The notes: generated by a model from the sequence alone, not told the origin. 64,000 nt of DNA from an uncultured Bacteroidales bacterium (GCA_902798685.1 CADBXO010000001.1:1-64000), one strand, 5' to 3'; shown: positions 17,177 through 26,502, numbered from the stretch's first letter. Numbers and translations: made by a program.

Positions 17177-17650
17177 TTATTTTATAAAGGAGATGGCTCC
17201 GAATACTCCAAGGCTGGCGGCCAGCATGATTGCGGCTGCGAGCAGAAGGCCCATGAGTATATAGAGGATGCTCTTCTTGAAGTCCAGGTCAAGCAGGCTG
17301 GCAGCAAGTGTGCCGGTCCATGCGCCTGTGCCGGGCAGGGGAATTCCTACAAACAGCAACAGAGCCATATAGAGACCCATTCCGGCTTTCTCTTCAAGCT
17401 TACGGCCGCCTTTCTCGCCCTTCTCAAGGCACCAGTGGCAGAATCCGCCGATGTATTTCTTTTTTTCTCCCCAAACCAGGAACCTACGAGCAAAAAGGAA
17501 GATGAACGGTACCGGAAGCATGTTACCTAAAAGGGCGACAATTATTGATGGTACTATGGGCAGATCAAATCCTACTGCATAGGGGATGGCACCGCGCAGT
17601 TCGATAAGCGGAACCATGGAGATAAGGAAAACGATCAGATATTTTTTCAT
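17177..17650 (-). CDS. small multi-drug export family membrane protein
   Basis: 157 residues, four hydrophobic segments, with PLIELRGAIPYAVGFDLP near the N-terminus and GIPLPGTGAWTGTLAASLL in the second half, the signatures of the PF06695 Sm_multidrug_ex family. Transport of drugs is only a family name; no substrate is established. Start overlaps the end of the upstream TPR gene by 4 nt, giving glnS-TPR-exporter as one minus-strand unit. Confidence 0.85.
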   Translation of the reverse strand: MKKYLIVFLISMVPLIELRGAIPYAVGFDLPIVPSIIVALLGNMLPVPFIFLFARRFLVWGEKKKYIGGFCHWCLEKGEKGGRKLEEKAGMGLYMALLLFVGIPLPGTGAWTGTLAASLLDLDFKKSILYILMGLLLAAAIMLAASLGVFGAISFIK

Positions 17651-18732
17651 AAGTTCTGGGGTAGTATCGTTTGAGCCAGTTTCTTGAGGTCTTCATCATC
17701 AGGATCAAGCGCAAGGCCTTCACGCAGATGCCTTTCGGCCTGTTCGGCGCGTCCTGTACGGCGGGATGAATCGGCCAGATAGTAGTAGAGTTCAACATAC
17801 ATCTCAACGGGAACGTCCTCGTCAAGCATGAGCATGGCCAGTGTGTCCATGAACTTGTCATACGCCTCCTCATAACGCTCCATCTCATAGAGGCAGCGGG
17901 CGCAGTAGTAGAGAAGGGTATATGATGAGGGGTCATCTTCCAGCAGGGCCTTGTAGATGTCATAGGCACCCTTCCAGTCCTCCATGTTGAAGATGCAGCT
18001 GGCTTTCATCATGCGGGCCGATCTGTCATCGGGCTCAATGGCCTCAATGAACTCAAAGCACTCGCGGGCCTTGGCGTAGTCATTCTTCTCATAGTAGATA
18101 CGGCCAAGCTGGTCCCAATAGTATGTGTCGTAGGCGAACTCGTCAAGCAGGTGGTTGTACCACTCGATGGCGGTATCCGCCTGACCTGTGTCAAAGAAGA
18201 GGTCGGCCTGCAGTTCTATGAAGTTGCGGGAGTCAGGTGACAGCACCAGAGCCATGTCAAGCCATTTCTGGCACAGCTCATAGTTGCGGTTGTCCATGTA
18301 CTTGACGATGATGTCGTTGAGCATGCCCGGATCATCATCGCTCAGCTGGACGGCCTGAGTGAAGTAGGCATCGGCCTCATCGGGACGGTCAAAAGCCAGC
18401 TCAATCTCACCCTTGAGGTAGAGCAGTTCCTGATTGTCGGGGTCCGATATGGACTCGGTCAGTACACGGGCCTCATCCTTGAGACCGCGGCGTAGCAGGT
18501 TGTTGCCCTTGGATATGAGGATATCGGCATCTGAAGGGTGCAGTCTGAGGCCGTATTCGATGGCGGTGTCTGATTTGTCCAGATCACCGTTCATGGAGTA
18601 ATACTCGGCAATATTGGCTATGTCCATGCTGTCAAAATAGACGGAACCTCCGTCTGCCAGCATGTTCTCATATGAGGCCAGAAGTTCAGTGAACTCCTTG
18701 CTGTCATAGTATGATGCCGAGTCGTCTTTCAT
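17647..18732 (-). CDS. tetratricopeptide repeat protein
   Basis: 361 residues, no signal peptide, strongly acidic, built of consecutive TPR units (for example GLRLHPSDADILISKGNNLLR, EWYNHLLDEFAYDTYYWDQL, LYYYLADSSRRTGRAEQAER). It is likely a cytoplasmic scaffold. The ATG shares one base with the glnS stop codon, so it is translationally coupled to glutaminyl-tRNA synthetase, but no functional link is evident. Confidence 0.85.
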   Translation of the reverse strand: MKDDSASYYDSKEFTELLASYENMLADGGSVYFDSMDIANIAEYYSMNGDLDKSDTAIEYGLRLHPSDADILISKGNNLLRRGLKDEARVLTESISDPDNQELLYLKGEIELAFDRPDEADAYFTQAVQLSDDDPGMLNDIIVKYMDNRNYELCQKWLDMALVLSPDSRNFIELQADLFFDTGQADTAIEWYNHLLDEFAYDTYYWDQLGRIYYEKNDYAKARECFEFIEAIEPDDRSARMMKASCIFNMEDWKGAYDIYKALLEDDPSSYTLLYYCARCLYEMERYEEAYDKFMDTLAMLMLDEDVPVEMYVELYYYLADSSRRTGRAEQAERHLREGLALDPDDEDLKKLAQTILPQNL

Positions 18733-20474
18733 CAGGCTTTGTCCTTGACCTTGCTCCAGGTATCCTTGAGTGATACGGTGCGGTTGAATATCAGGTGCTC
18801 AGGGGTTGAGTCCTTATCAGTGCAGAAATAGCCTATGCGCTGGAACTGGAAGTGATCCATGGGCTTGGTATCGGCCAGGAACTTCTCTACGTAGCAGTTC
18901 TCGCGGATCTCAAGTGAATCGGGGTTCTTCATCTGCTTGAGTGCATCTACGGGATCCATGCCCTCCTCACGCAGGCGGGCCAGTTCGTCACGCGGATTCT
19001 CAACCTTCCACAGACGGTCGTACAGACGGACCTCGGCCTTTACGGCGTGGGCTGCGCTGACCCAGTGGATGGTGCCCTTTACCTTGCGGTTGCAGTCTGA
19101 CTCACCGGTCTTGGTGTTGGGGATATATTCGCAGTAAACCTCCTCGATTGTGCCGTCGGCAGCCTTCTTGCAGCCGGTGCAGAGCACGATGTAGGCGCTC
19201 TTTAGACGTACCTCACGACCCTGTGACAGGCGGAAATACTTGGCGGGAGCATCCTCCATAAAGTCCTCGCGCTCAATCCAGAGCTCGCGGCTGAAGGTTA
19301 TCTTGTGTGAGCCTGCCTCGGGATCCTCGGGGTTGTTGATAGCGTCGAACTCCTCGGTCTTGCCCTCGGGGTAGTTGGTCACAATCAGTTTGACAGGATT
19401 GATTACGGCCGATACGCGTGTGGCGCGGCGGTTCAGGTCCTCGCGGATGGCTGACTCCATCAGGGCCATGTCGTTCAGTGCATCGAACTTGGTGTAACCG
19501 ATGCGGTCTACGAACATACGGATGGACTCCGGAGTGTAACCGCGGCGGCGGTAACCGCAGATGGTCGGCATGCGGGGATCATCCCATCCTGATACCATAC
19601 CGTTCTGTACCAGAGCCAGCAGGTTACGCTTGCTCAGCAGGGTGTAGTTCAGGTTGAGCTTGTTGAACTCAGTCTGACGGGGACGGTTGTCATCCAGGTC
19701 CTGACCCTTCTTGAGCCAGTCTATGAAGAGGTCATAGAGAGGACGGTGAGGTACAAACTCCAGCGTGCAGAGAGAGTGGGTCACACCCTCAAAGAAGTCG
19801 CTCTGACCGTGTGCGAAGTCATACATGGGGTATGCCTTCCACTTGGTACCGGTGCGGTGATGCGGAGTCTTTACTATGCGGTAAATGATGGGATCGCGGA
19901 ACAGCATGTTGTTGTGTGCCATGTCAATCTTGGCACGCAGCACCATTGAGCCCTCCTCAAGTTCGCCGCTGTTCATCTTGTAGAACAGATCCAGGCTCTC
20001 CTGAACGGGACGGTCACGGTAGGGGCTGTTGATACCGGGCTGGGTGGGGGTACCCTTCTGTGAAAGGATGGTCTCCTGATCCTGCTCGTCAACGTAGGCC
20101 TTGCCCTCCTTGATGAGATCTACTGCAAAGTCCCACAGCTGCTGGAAGTAGTCAGATGCGTAGAACTCGTTGGCCCAGTGGAATCCCAGCCACTCGATGT
20201 CCTCCTTGATGGCATCAACGTACTCGGTATCCTCCTTGGTGGGGTTTGTGTCGTCAAAGCGCAGGTTGCAGATTCCACCGTGCTTCTCGGCCATTCCAAA
20301 GTCCATGCAGATAGCCTTGGCGTGTCCGATGTGAAGATAACCGTTGGGTTCCGGCGGGAAACGTGTCTGTACGCGGCCTCCGTTCTTGCCTTCGGCAAGG
20401 TCTTTCTCAACCATCTCCTCAATGAAGTTCAGACTCTTCTTCTCGCTGTTTTCTGTTACAGTATTCTCAGTCAT
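18732..20474 (-). CDS. glnS: glutamine--tRNA ligase
   Basis: 580 residues, class I synthetase. The HIGH motif (GYLHIGHAKA) and the KMSKS-type loop (LLSKRNLL) are intact, and the C-terminal anticodon-binding beta barrels follow (IHWVSAAHAVKAEVRLYDRLW). Presence of GlnRS means glutaminyl-tRNA is made directly rather than by amidotransferase. The -7 element TAACTTTG lies at 20507-20500 on the minus strand. Confidence 0.97.
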   Translation of the reverse strand: MTENTVTENSEKKSLNFIEEMVEKDLAEGKNGGRVQTRFPPEPNGYLHIGHAKAICMDFGMAEKHGGICNLRFDDTNPTKEDTEYVDAIKEDIEWLGFHWANEFYASDYFQQLWDFAVDLIKEGKAYVDEQDQETILSQKGTPTQPGINSPYRDRPVQESLDLFYKMNSGELEEGSMVLRAKIDMAHNNMLFRDPIIYRIVKTPHHRTGTKWKAYPMYDFAHGQSDFFEGVTHSLCTLEFVPHRPLYDLFIDWLKKGQDLDDNRPRQTEFNKLNLNYTLLSKRNLLALVQNGMVSGWDDPRMPTICGYRRRGYTPESIRMFVDRIGYTKFDALNDMALMESAIREDLNRRATRVSAVINPVKLIVTNYPEGKTEEFDAINNPEDPEAGSHKITFSRELWIEREDFMEDAPAKYFRLSQGREVRLKSAYIVLCTGCKKAADGTIEEVYCEYIPNTKTGESDCNRKVKGTIHWVSAAHAVKAEVRLYDRLWKVENPRDELARLREEGMDPVDALKQMKNPDSLEIRENCYVEKFLADTKPMDHFQFQRIGYFCTDKDSTPEHLIFNRTVSLKDTWSKVKDKA

Positions 20475-20499
20475 TTCTGTTGTTTTATTTTTGAGAGTG

Positions 20500-20507
20500 C
20501 AAAGTTA
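20500..20507 (-). promoter_or_regulatory. -7 element TAACTTTG for glnS
   Basis: Exact TAnnTTTG on the minus strand, about 25 nt before the glnS ATG. No clear -33 box. Confidence 0.55.
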
Positions 20508-20529
20508 CCTCTTTTTGCGGTTATATTAT

Positions 20530-20537
20530 TACTTTTG
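20530..20537 (+). promoter_or_regulatory. -7 element TACTTTTG for the TIGR02757 gene
   Basis: Exact TAnnTTTG, 9 nt before the ATG at 20547. It is divergent from the glnS promoter, whose -7 lies only 22 bp away, so the two RNA polymerase footprints must overlap. Confidence 0.5.
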
Positions 20538-20546
20538 AAGTACTAT

Positions 20547-21269
20547 ATGACACCAAAGACCATACAAGAACTCATAAATAACGCAAAACGCTGTGAATGT
20601 GCCTCATTCATAGAGGGTGATCCCGTTCAGTTCCCGCACCGTTACAGCAGCCGTCAGGATATAGAGGTATCGGCCTTTATATCGGCCTGGATGGCTTACG
20701 GCAGCCGAAAGGTGTTCCTTGGCGTGCTTGACAGACTGCACCGTATGATGGACGCAGCGGGCGGTCCGTATAGGTTTATCGTATCTGAATCATGGCGTTA
20801 TCTGAGCAATGAGGGCTGTCTCTACAGGTTTTACAAATGGGCCGATTTCAGCGTGATCTGCCAGAGGCTGGCTGGCGTCTATTCGCGTATGGAGAGTCTT
20901 GAGGAGCTGTTTGTACCGGGGGAACCGCTTGAGAAGGGCGTGCTTAACCTGTGCCGTGAGTTTGACGGTGTGAACGGCATTCCCGTGCCCGGCAGTACAT
21001 CGGCCAACAAGAGGCTTTACATGTTTCTGCGTTGGATGGTGCGCAAGGGTAGTCCGGTGGATTTTGGTATCTGGACACGTGTAACGCCGGCGCAGCTGCT
21101 GGTTCCGGTCGATACTCACGTCTATGCAACGGCAAAGGCTTTGGGGCTTACGTCAAGAAGCAGCGCAGACCTTAAGACAAGCATGGAAATCACCGGTCAA
21201 ATGGCACAAATCTGGCCCGATGACCCGGCACGCGGTGACTTTGCGCTGTACGGCAGTCAGGTCATGTAG
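20547..21269 (+). CDS. TIGR02757 family protein
   Basis: 240 residues from ATG 20547; the longer open frame upstream is antisense to glnS. It contains FPHRYSSRQDIEVSAFISAWMAYGSRK, LCREFDGVNGIPVPGSTSANKRL and VDTHVYATAKALGL, matching the TIGR02757/DUF2400 family, a helical fold with a helix-hairpin-helix flavour related to DNA glycosylases (the LVPVDTHV motif resembles the HhH-GPD catalytic Asp region). Biochemical activity is not known to me. Its 3' end overlaps the convergent transporter gene by 8 bp. Confidence 0.85.
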   Translation: MTPKTIQELINNAKRCECASFIEGDPVQFPHRYSSRQDIEVSAFISAWMAYGSRKVFLGVLDRLHRMMDAAGGPYRFIVSESWRYLSNEGCLYRFYKWADFSVICQRLAGVYSRMESLEELFVPGEPLEKGVLNLCREFDGVNGIPVPGSTSANKRLYMFLRWMVRKGSPVDFGIWTRVTPAQLLVPVDTHVYATAKALGLTSRSSADLKTSMEITGQMAQIWPDDPARGDFALYGSQVM

Positions 21270-22182
21270 GATTCTCAGTCTCCTTGGGTTCCATGTGAAT
21301 GGCCACATGGGTGTTTTCACCGAACTTTTCCTTGAGTTGGTTCTCTATCGAGTCGGCGTGGTCATGCGCCTTGGCAAGAGTTATGTCTCCGCTCATAAGT
21401 ATGTGAAGCTCAATGGCGTAGCGGTTTCCGATGCGGCGGGTCTTGAGATCATGCGGCTCGATGACGTCGGGCTCCGATGCGGCTATGCGCATGATTTCAT
21501 CCTCAACCTCGTCCGGTAAGGATTTTTCCATGAGTTCACCTATGCCTTTGTGGATCAGCTCAAAGGATACCTTGACGATGAACGCACCTACTACAACCGA
21601 TGCCAGGGGGTCAAGTACGGTCCAGCGTTTGCCCAGCAGGACGGCGCCTCCGATACCCACTGCGGTACCAATTGACGAGAGGGCGTCACTGCGGTGATGC
21701 CATGCGTTGGCCTCCATTGATGATGAATCCAGCTGACGGGCTTTACGTATGGTGTATCGGTAGGTAAGCTCCTTGAGGATGATGGATACAAGTGCAGCCC
21801 AGAGAGCCAGCATTCCGGGGGCGGGAAGCTGTTCACCGTTATACCAGGCGGCAATTTTCTGTGCTCCGTTAGTGAATATTCCTATTGCGACTGCCAGCAG
21901 TGCTATGCCTATGAATATCAGTGCAAGGGTCTCATACTTGCCGTGTCCGTAGTCATGTGTCTTGTCCTGCGGCTTGCCGCTTATGTAGACAAAGACCAGC
22001 ACGATCAGATCAGTGATGAAATCGGAAAGGGAGTGAATGGCATCGGCCACCATAGCGGCACTGTGTCCCAGTATGCCGGCCACGAACTTGAACGCCAGAA
22101 GGATGACGTTTACCGCGCCGCCCAACAGCGTCACTTTGTAAATTTCTTTCAGTCTGTCAGAAGCCTTTATGCCAATATTCAT
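21262..22182 (-). CDS. cation diffusion facilitator family transporter
   Basis: 306 residues, six membrane segments. The zinc-site motifs of the CDF family are present: AMVADAIHSLSDFITDLIV in TM2 and NAWHHRSDALSSIGTAVG in TM5 (HxxxD). The C-terminal cytoplasmic domain (LMSGDITLAKAHDHADSIE) is the metallochaperone-like regulatory domain. It exports divalent metals such as Zn2+ or Fe2+ in exchange for protons. Its promoter is back-to-back with that of the glycosyltransferase gene. Confidence 0.93.
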   Translation of the reverse strand: MNIGIKASDRLKEIYKVTLLGGAVNVILLAFKFVAGILGHSAAMVADAIHSLSDFITDLIVLVFVYISGKPQDKTHDYGHGKYETLALIFIGIALLAVAIGIFTNGAQKIAAWYNGEQLPAPGMLALWAALVSIILKELTYRYTIRKARQLDSSSMEANAWHHRSDALSSIGTAVGIGGAVLLGKRWTVLDPLASVVVGAFIVKVSFELIHKGIGELMEKSLPDEVEDEIMRIAASEPDVIEPHDLKTRRIGNRYAIELHILMSGDITLAKAHDHADSIENQLKEKFGENTHVAIHMEPKETENPT

Positions 22183-22205
22183 TGCACTATTTGTTTAACA
22201 CTTCA

Positions 22206-22213
22206 CAAAAATA
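22206..22213 (-). promoter_or_regulatory. -7 element TATTTTTG for the CDF transporter
   Basis: Exact TAnnTTTG on the minus strand, about 25 nt before the ATG at 22182, two bases away from the divergent -7 at 22216. Confidence 0.5.
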
Positions 22214-22215
22214 AT

Positions 22216-22223
22216 TACTTTTG
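22216..22223 (+). promoter_or_regulatory. -7 element TACTTTTG for the GT2 gene
   Basis: Exact TAnnTTTG; TTG at 22191-22193 lies 22 bp upstream as a possible -33 box. Confidence 0.5.
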
Positions 22224-22242
22224 CAAAACGACGTGCACTTTA

Positions 22243-23127
22243 ATGGAAGCATTATCGATACTCATACCGGTCTTTAACTGGGACTGCACCCAGTTGATCA
22301 AGGACTTGCATTTCCAAGGTCTCACATTGGGAATCCCCTATGAAATAATCGTGGCCGATGACTGCTCAACAAACAAGGATCTTAAGGAGAAGAGCCGTCT
22401 GGTGGCCGAGACTCATGAAAACTGCCGCTATTTTGCCGTTCCGCACAACATAGGACGTGCCGCCATCCGTAATTTCATGGCAGACCAGTCCAAGTATGAC
22501 AAACTGCTGTTCCTGGATTGTGATGCTGAGGTTAAGGACAAACAGTTCCTCAAGAAATACATGGAGGCATCCAGTAAGGCATCGGTCGTATGCGGCGGTC
22601 TGACACATCCTGATGAGATTCCCATGAAAGGCCAGGAACTCCGTTATCTGTATGAGAAAAATGCGTCATACGAGCGTTCTGCCGGTTTCAGGAGTCAGAA
22701 CCCGTACCTGAGGTTCACATCGTTCTCTTTCATGATAGAGAAGGAGGTGTTCATGAAGATCAGATTCGATGAATCATATGTACGTTACGGTTATGAGGAT
22801 GTACAGTTCGGACATGAACTGGAGGCAAACGGTGTAAGCATACTCCACATTGACAATCCTCTGGCCCATATAGGATTGGATGACAGTGCGTCATATCTTA
22901 ACAAGACCCGTCAGGCAGTCCATAATGCGTTTGACCATAAGGATGAAATCGGTGACAGCTCAAAACTGCTTACCAATTACAATAAAGTCCTTAAATGGAG
23001 AATGAGATGGCTGTTCAGGTTTATCTGGGCCTTCAACCAGAAGAGCATGGAGCGTAACCTGCTCGGTCCCAAGCCCGGACTACGCATATTCTCATTGTAC
23101 AAACTCTGTTATATCTGTGTCTTGTAA
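22243..23127 (+). CDS. family 2 glycosyltransferase
   Basis: 294 residues from ATG 22243, chosen because the promoter lies just upstream; the longer frame is antisense to the CDF gene. GT-A fold with SILIPVFNWD, EIIVADDCST, the DxD-type LFLDCDAEV, and a GT2 C-terminal region (DESYVRYGYEDVQFGHEL, ED acid/base). It transfers a sugar from a nucleotide sugar, probably to a cell-surface glycan; acceptor unknown. No other glycan genes adjoin. rarA starts 3 nt after its stop. Confidence 0.9.
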   Translation: MEALSILIPVFNWDCTQLIKDLHFQGLTLGIPYEIIVADDCSTNKDLKEKSRLVAETHENCRYFAVPHNIGRAAIRNFMADQSKYDKLLFLDCDAEVKDKQFLKKYMEASSKASVVCGGLTHPDEIPMKGQELRYLYEKNASYERSAGFRSQNPYLRFTSFSFMIEKEVFMKIRFDESYVRYGYEDVQFGHELEANGVSILHIDNPLAHIGLDDSASYLNKTRQAVHNAFDHKDEIGDSSKLLTNYNKVLKWRMRWLFRFIWAFNQKSMERNLLGPKPGLRIFSLYKLCYICVL

Positions 23128-23130
23128 GCC

Positions 23131-24396
23131 ATGCAGCCGTTAGCCGAAAGAATGAGACCCCGGTCTCTTGACGATTATGTAGGACAGACTCATCTGGTTG
23201 GTCCGGGTGCCGTGCTGCGCCGCATGATAGACTCCGGCAGGCTGTCATCATTCATACTATGGGGTCCTCCCGGAACTGGTAAGACCACTCTGGCACAGAT
23301 TGTGGCAACCAAACTGGAACTGCCGTTCAGCACGCTGAGCGCAGTTACGGCAGGTGTCAAGGAGGTGCGTGAGGTGATTGACCGTGCCCGCAGCAATCCG
23401 CTCTTCCGCACCAAGGGAAGCCCGATACTTTTCATTGACGAGATACACCGTTTCAACAAGGCGCAGCAGGATTCACTGCTGGGTGCTGTGGAACGCGGTG
23501 ACATAACCCTTATAGGCGCTACGACTGAGAATCCGTCGTTTGAGGTGATACGTCCGCTGCTGTCACGTATGCAGGTTTATGTGCTCAATTCACTTGAGAA
23601 AGAAGACCTGCTCAAGCTCCTGGACCGTGCCATTAAGACCGATGTCCTGCTCAAGGAGCGTAACATAGAACTTAAGGAGACTACAGCCATACTGCGTTTC
23701 TCGGGAGGCGATGCCCGCAAGCTGCTCAACATCCTTGAACTGGTGGTTGAGGCCGACAGTTCCGATAAGGTTGTAATAACCGATGAAATCGTGAATGAGC
23801 GTCTGCAGCAGAACCCGCTTGCATACGATAAGGACGGTGAGATGCACTATGATATCATATCGGCATTCATCAAGTCCATACGCGGCAGTGATCCCGATGC
23901 TGCCCTTTACTGGCTGGCACGCATGGTGCAGGCAGGTGAGGATCCCGCGTTTATAGCACGCCGTTTGGTGATATCGGCCTCTGAGGATGTGGGCCTGGCC
24001 AATCCCAACGCGCTGCTGATGGCCAATGCGGCATTTGATGCAGTGATGAAGATAGGATGGCCCGAGGGACGTATCCCGCTGGCTGAGGCAACGGTTTATC
24101 TGGCAACCAGCCCCAAGAGCAATTCGGCTTACCTGGGTATAGGCAGTGCACTGGCCAAGGTGGGAGAGACCGGCAACCTTCCGGTTCCCCTGCATCTGCG
24201 TAACGCGCCGACATCACTGATGAAGGACCTGGGATACGGTGAGGATTACAAATACGCCCATGATTTTGCAGGCCATTTTGTAAACCAGCAGTATCTGCCT
24301 GATGAGATTAAGAACGAGCGTTTCTGGGAGCCTCAGAACAATCCTCAGGAAGAGAAGATAAAAGAGCGTATGGACGCTTTGTGGAACAGACATTAA
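23131..24396 (+). CDS. rarA: replication-associated recombination protein A (RarA/MgsA AAA+ ATPase)
   Basis: 421 residues. Motifs in order: MRPRSLDDYVGQTHLVG, Walker A GPPGTGKTT, Walker B LFIDEIHRFNKAQQD, sensor 1 GATTENPSFEV, arginine finger LLSRMQVY, then the C-terminal tetramerisation domain (YDIISAFIKSIRGSDPDAALYWLARM, characteristic of RarA/WRNIP1). It acts at stalled replication forks. It follows the GT2 gene with a 3-nt gap, an operon without obvious logic. Confidence 0.95.
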   Translation: MQPLAERMRPRSLDDYVGQTHLVGPGAVLRRMIDSGRLSSFILWGPPGTGKTTLAQIVATKLELPFSTLSAVTAGVKEVREVIDRARSNPLFRTKGSPILFIDEIHRFNKAQQDSLLGAVERGDITLIGATTENPSFEVIRPLLSRMQVYVLNSLEKEDLLKLLDRAIKTDVLLKERNIELKETTAILRFSGGDARKLLNILELVVEADSSDKVVITDEIVNERLQQNPLAYDKDGEMHYDIISAFIKSIRGSDPDAALYWLARMVQAGEDPAFIARRLVISASEDVGLANPNALLMANAAFDAVMKIGWPEGRIPLAEATVYLATSPKSNSAYLGIGSALAKVGETGNLPVPLHLRNAPTSLMKDLGYGEDYKYAHDFAGHFVNQQYLPDEIKNERFWEPQNNPQEEKIKERMDALWNRH

Positions 24397-24419
24397 CCTA
24401 ATTATCAAATATTTGTTTT

Positions 24420-25253
24420 ATGAAAAAGACTTATTTGTATTTGACGCTTATTGCGTTTGCTTCTTTCAGTTTCGTATCATGCGACGAAGATGAGAATACT
24501 CTGACTGAGGAAGGTGGTATTATTGGTACTTGGGAGGGTGATCCTGACCAGTATCATTATCCTATTGCTGTAATCAATGCTGACGGCACATACGAGTGGG
24601 AATGGTCCGGTGTTGCCAAGTTCAAGGATGTAGGTACATATACCTATGCCGACAACAAGATTGTAATGACTGGCAAAAATTTCTATGAATGGGATTCTGA
24701 AAAAGGTAAGTACGTTGACAACGATTGGGTTGAGGGTAATACCAAGCGTAACATCAAGATCATTGACCTTACACCCGGAGTTATGAACGTTGAACTGAAC
24801 GATTATTTCATGGGCGGCGGCCAGGGTGAAGGTTTCCCGTTTATTCTTTACCGTAAGGGCCTGGTTCAGGATATCAAGACCAAAGACCTTGAGGGTACAT
24901 GGGAGTCATATGACTCAGATGGTTCTCTGGGTGAGCGCATCATTATAAGTGGCAACAACTTCACTGCATATGAAGTCTGGACAACTGATACTATACTTTG
25001 CGCCGAGAAGTCAACCGGTACATGGAGCGTAAAGAGTAACGTTCTGACTGTTAAACCGAAAGATCTCTACTACTCATATAGCAGACCCACCGGTACAGGC
25101 AACTATGTTTATTCAGTTGTTGATCCTGTAACATTAGAGGCAGAGAATTGGACCAAGGCTACATACACACCTGATGAGTATGAAGAGAGGATCTATCTTT
25201 CAGATGACAAGAAGACACTCTACGTAGCAGGTGCCAAGTTCACAAAGAAGTAA
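24420..25253 (+). CDS. lipoprotein with two lipocalin-like beta repeats
   Basis: 277 residues. Lipoprotein signal with SFVSCDED (Cys21); the Asp-Glu-rich residues after Cys resemble the surface-export signal of Bacteroidota lipoproteins. Two related beta segments follow, each opening with GTWEG or GTWESYDSDG and containing GTYTYADNKIVMTG or GTWSVKSNVLTV, the pattern of lipocalin-like/DUF5004-type domains. Codon choice is more A+T-rich than the neighbours. Near-consensus AATATTTG lies at 24408-24415, just before the ATG. Function unknown; likely a surface or periplasmic binding protein. Confidence 0.7.
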   Translation: MKKTYLYLTLIAFASFSFVSCDEDENTLTEEGGIIGTWEGDPDQYHYPIAVINADGTYEWEWSGVAKFKDVGTYTYADNKIVMTGKNFYEWDSEKGKYVDNDWVEGNTKRNIKIIDLTPGVMNVELNDYFMGGGQGEGFPFILYRKGLVQDIKTKDLEGTWESYDSDGSLGERIIISGNNFTAYEVWTTDTILCAEKSTGTWSVKSNVLTVKPKDLYYSYSRPTGTGNYVYSVVDPVTLEAENWTKATYTPDEYEERIYLSDDKKTLYVAGAKFTKK

Positions 25254-25260
25254 GGAGCTG

Positions 25261-26502
25261 TCAATCTTCGATGCTCAGCGTACTGATGAGCCGGTCATAA
25301 CGTGAACCGCGCTGTTGGTAGTAGAGAAGAATAAGATATTCATTTTTGGTCTCATACCAATCACCCTCGGCGGGCTTTGTCTGGCCGAGGGTTTTGTTTT
25401 CCTCTACCCACAGGTACTGATAGTCATAAGCGCCCTGCTTGAGCAGTATGGCGGCCTCATATCTGCCGGTCTGGCTGTTGTAGTCCATTTCCCACTTGGG
25501 GCCGATGCTGCCGCCGTTGAAATGGCCCGATACATACATCTTTCCTCCGCTCAGCCTGTCGCTTGCCAGACTGAAATGGACGAACAGGTAATCGGCCTCG
25601 GTATCGCTGTCAGATGCCTGGTTGTAACGTATCAGGTATCGGCCGTTATGGTCATAATCAAAGGTGTAGGCGTGATGGCGGGTATCCTCAATGAGGTCAG
25701 CGTGATAGTAGGGATCATGGAATGTTACGCGGTCTACGTTTTTGAAATAATCGTACATATTGACTATCTCGAAACGGCGGAACTCATTTCCTGCCGGGAA
25801 TATGAGCGCGCGGCAGTGGTCATAGGTGAGCCTGGAGCCTGCGTTGTAGGTGGGCTGGGGGTTCAGGACCGCATTGTCAAAGCGTCGGTTCTGCATTACC
25901 ACGGTGTATATCTCACGGTCGGGATTGGTCACGTTCAGTCCGTTCAGGCTTACGGTCATGTTGACCTGCTGATGTGATTTGCGGGTGTCAATATCGGTGT
26001 TGCCGTCTACTGTGGCCTGCAGATTGTGCCTGTCCTCAACAATCATGAACCTGAACCATGCTACCTCCTGGCCATCCTCCTGTATTGAGAGGCGGTAGTT
26101 GCCTGACAGTTTAGGGGTGACCTCGCTGTTGGGAATGGTAAGAGAGTAGTGGGTATAGTCAAAAGTGGTGTTCAGGGAGTTCTGCCAGTTATCTATGGGC
26201 TGGTCGTTGAATCCCTCCATATACTCTGATTCAATCAGGTTAGATGGTTTCCACTGGGCGTCACAATGTGTCAGGTGATAAGTGAAACGGTGATACTCGT
26301 GCGACATTTCGTCAAATGAGAACTCAATGGTCTCGTCACTGCCCAGAGTGATTATCTGGGGGCGCTCCCAATCACCGGCGGAAATTGCTCTGAGCGTATT
26401 GATCATGTCGGATTTGCTGCCGAACCATTGCGCATGGAGTATCATCGGCATCAACAGTAATGAGGCCGATATCAGTTTCCTTATGTGAGTGTTCAGTGCC
26501 AT
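25261..26502 (-). CDS. DUF5103 / type IX secretion plug-like protein
   Basis: 413 residues with an N-terminal signal peptide (LISASLLLMPMILHAQW). The body is all-beta, with TLGSDETIEFSFDEM, FTYHLTHCDAQWKPSNL, and a C-terminal GAYDYQYLWVEE; this is the DUF5103 family, now described as the T9SS plug protein domain that closes the SprA-type translocon in Bacteroidota. Members also occur in species lacking a full T9SS. No T9SS gene or CTD-bearing cargo is seen in the window, so its partner is unknown. Confidence 0.82.
   Translation of the reverse strand: MALNTHIRKLISASLLLMPMILHAQWFGSKSDMINTLRAISAGDWERPQIITLGSDETIEFSFDEMSHEYHRFTYHLTHCDAQWKPSNLIESEYMEGFNDQPIDNWQNSLNTTFDYTHYSLTIPNSEVTPKLSGNYRLSIQEDGQEVAWFRFMIVEDRHNLQATVDGNTDIDTRKSHQQVNMTVSLNGLNVTNPDREIYTVVMQNRRFDNAVLNPQPTYNAGSRLTYDHCRALIFPAGNEFRRFEIVNMYDYFKNVDRVTFHDPYYHADLIEDTRHHAYTFDYDHNGRYLIRYNQASDSDTEADYLFVHFSLASDRLSGGKMYVSGHFNGGSIGPKWEMDYNSQTGRYEAAILLKQGAYDYQYLWVEENKTLGQTKPAEGDWYETKNEYLILLYYQQRGSRYDRLISTLSIED

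Noticed and set aside
20178..20546. Long upstream extension of the TIGR02757 frame
   Set aside because: It is antisense to glnS; the -7 element at 20530 and ATG 20547 define the real start.
21943..22242. Upstream extension of the glycosyltransferase frame
   Set aside because: Antisense to the CDF transporter; promoter and ATG lie at 22216 and 22243.
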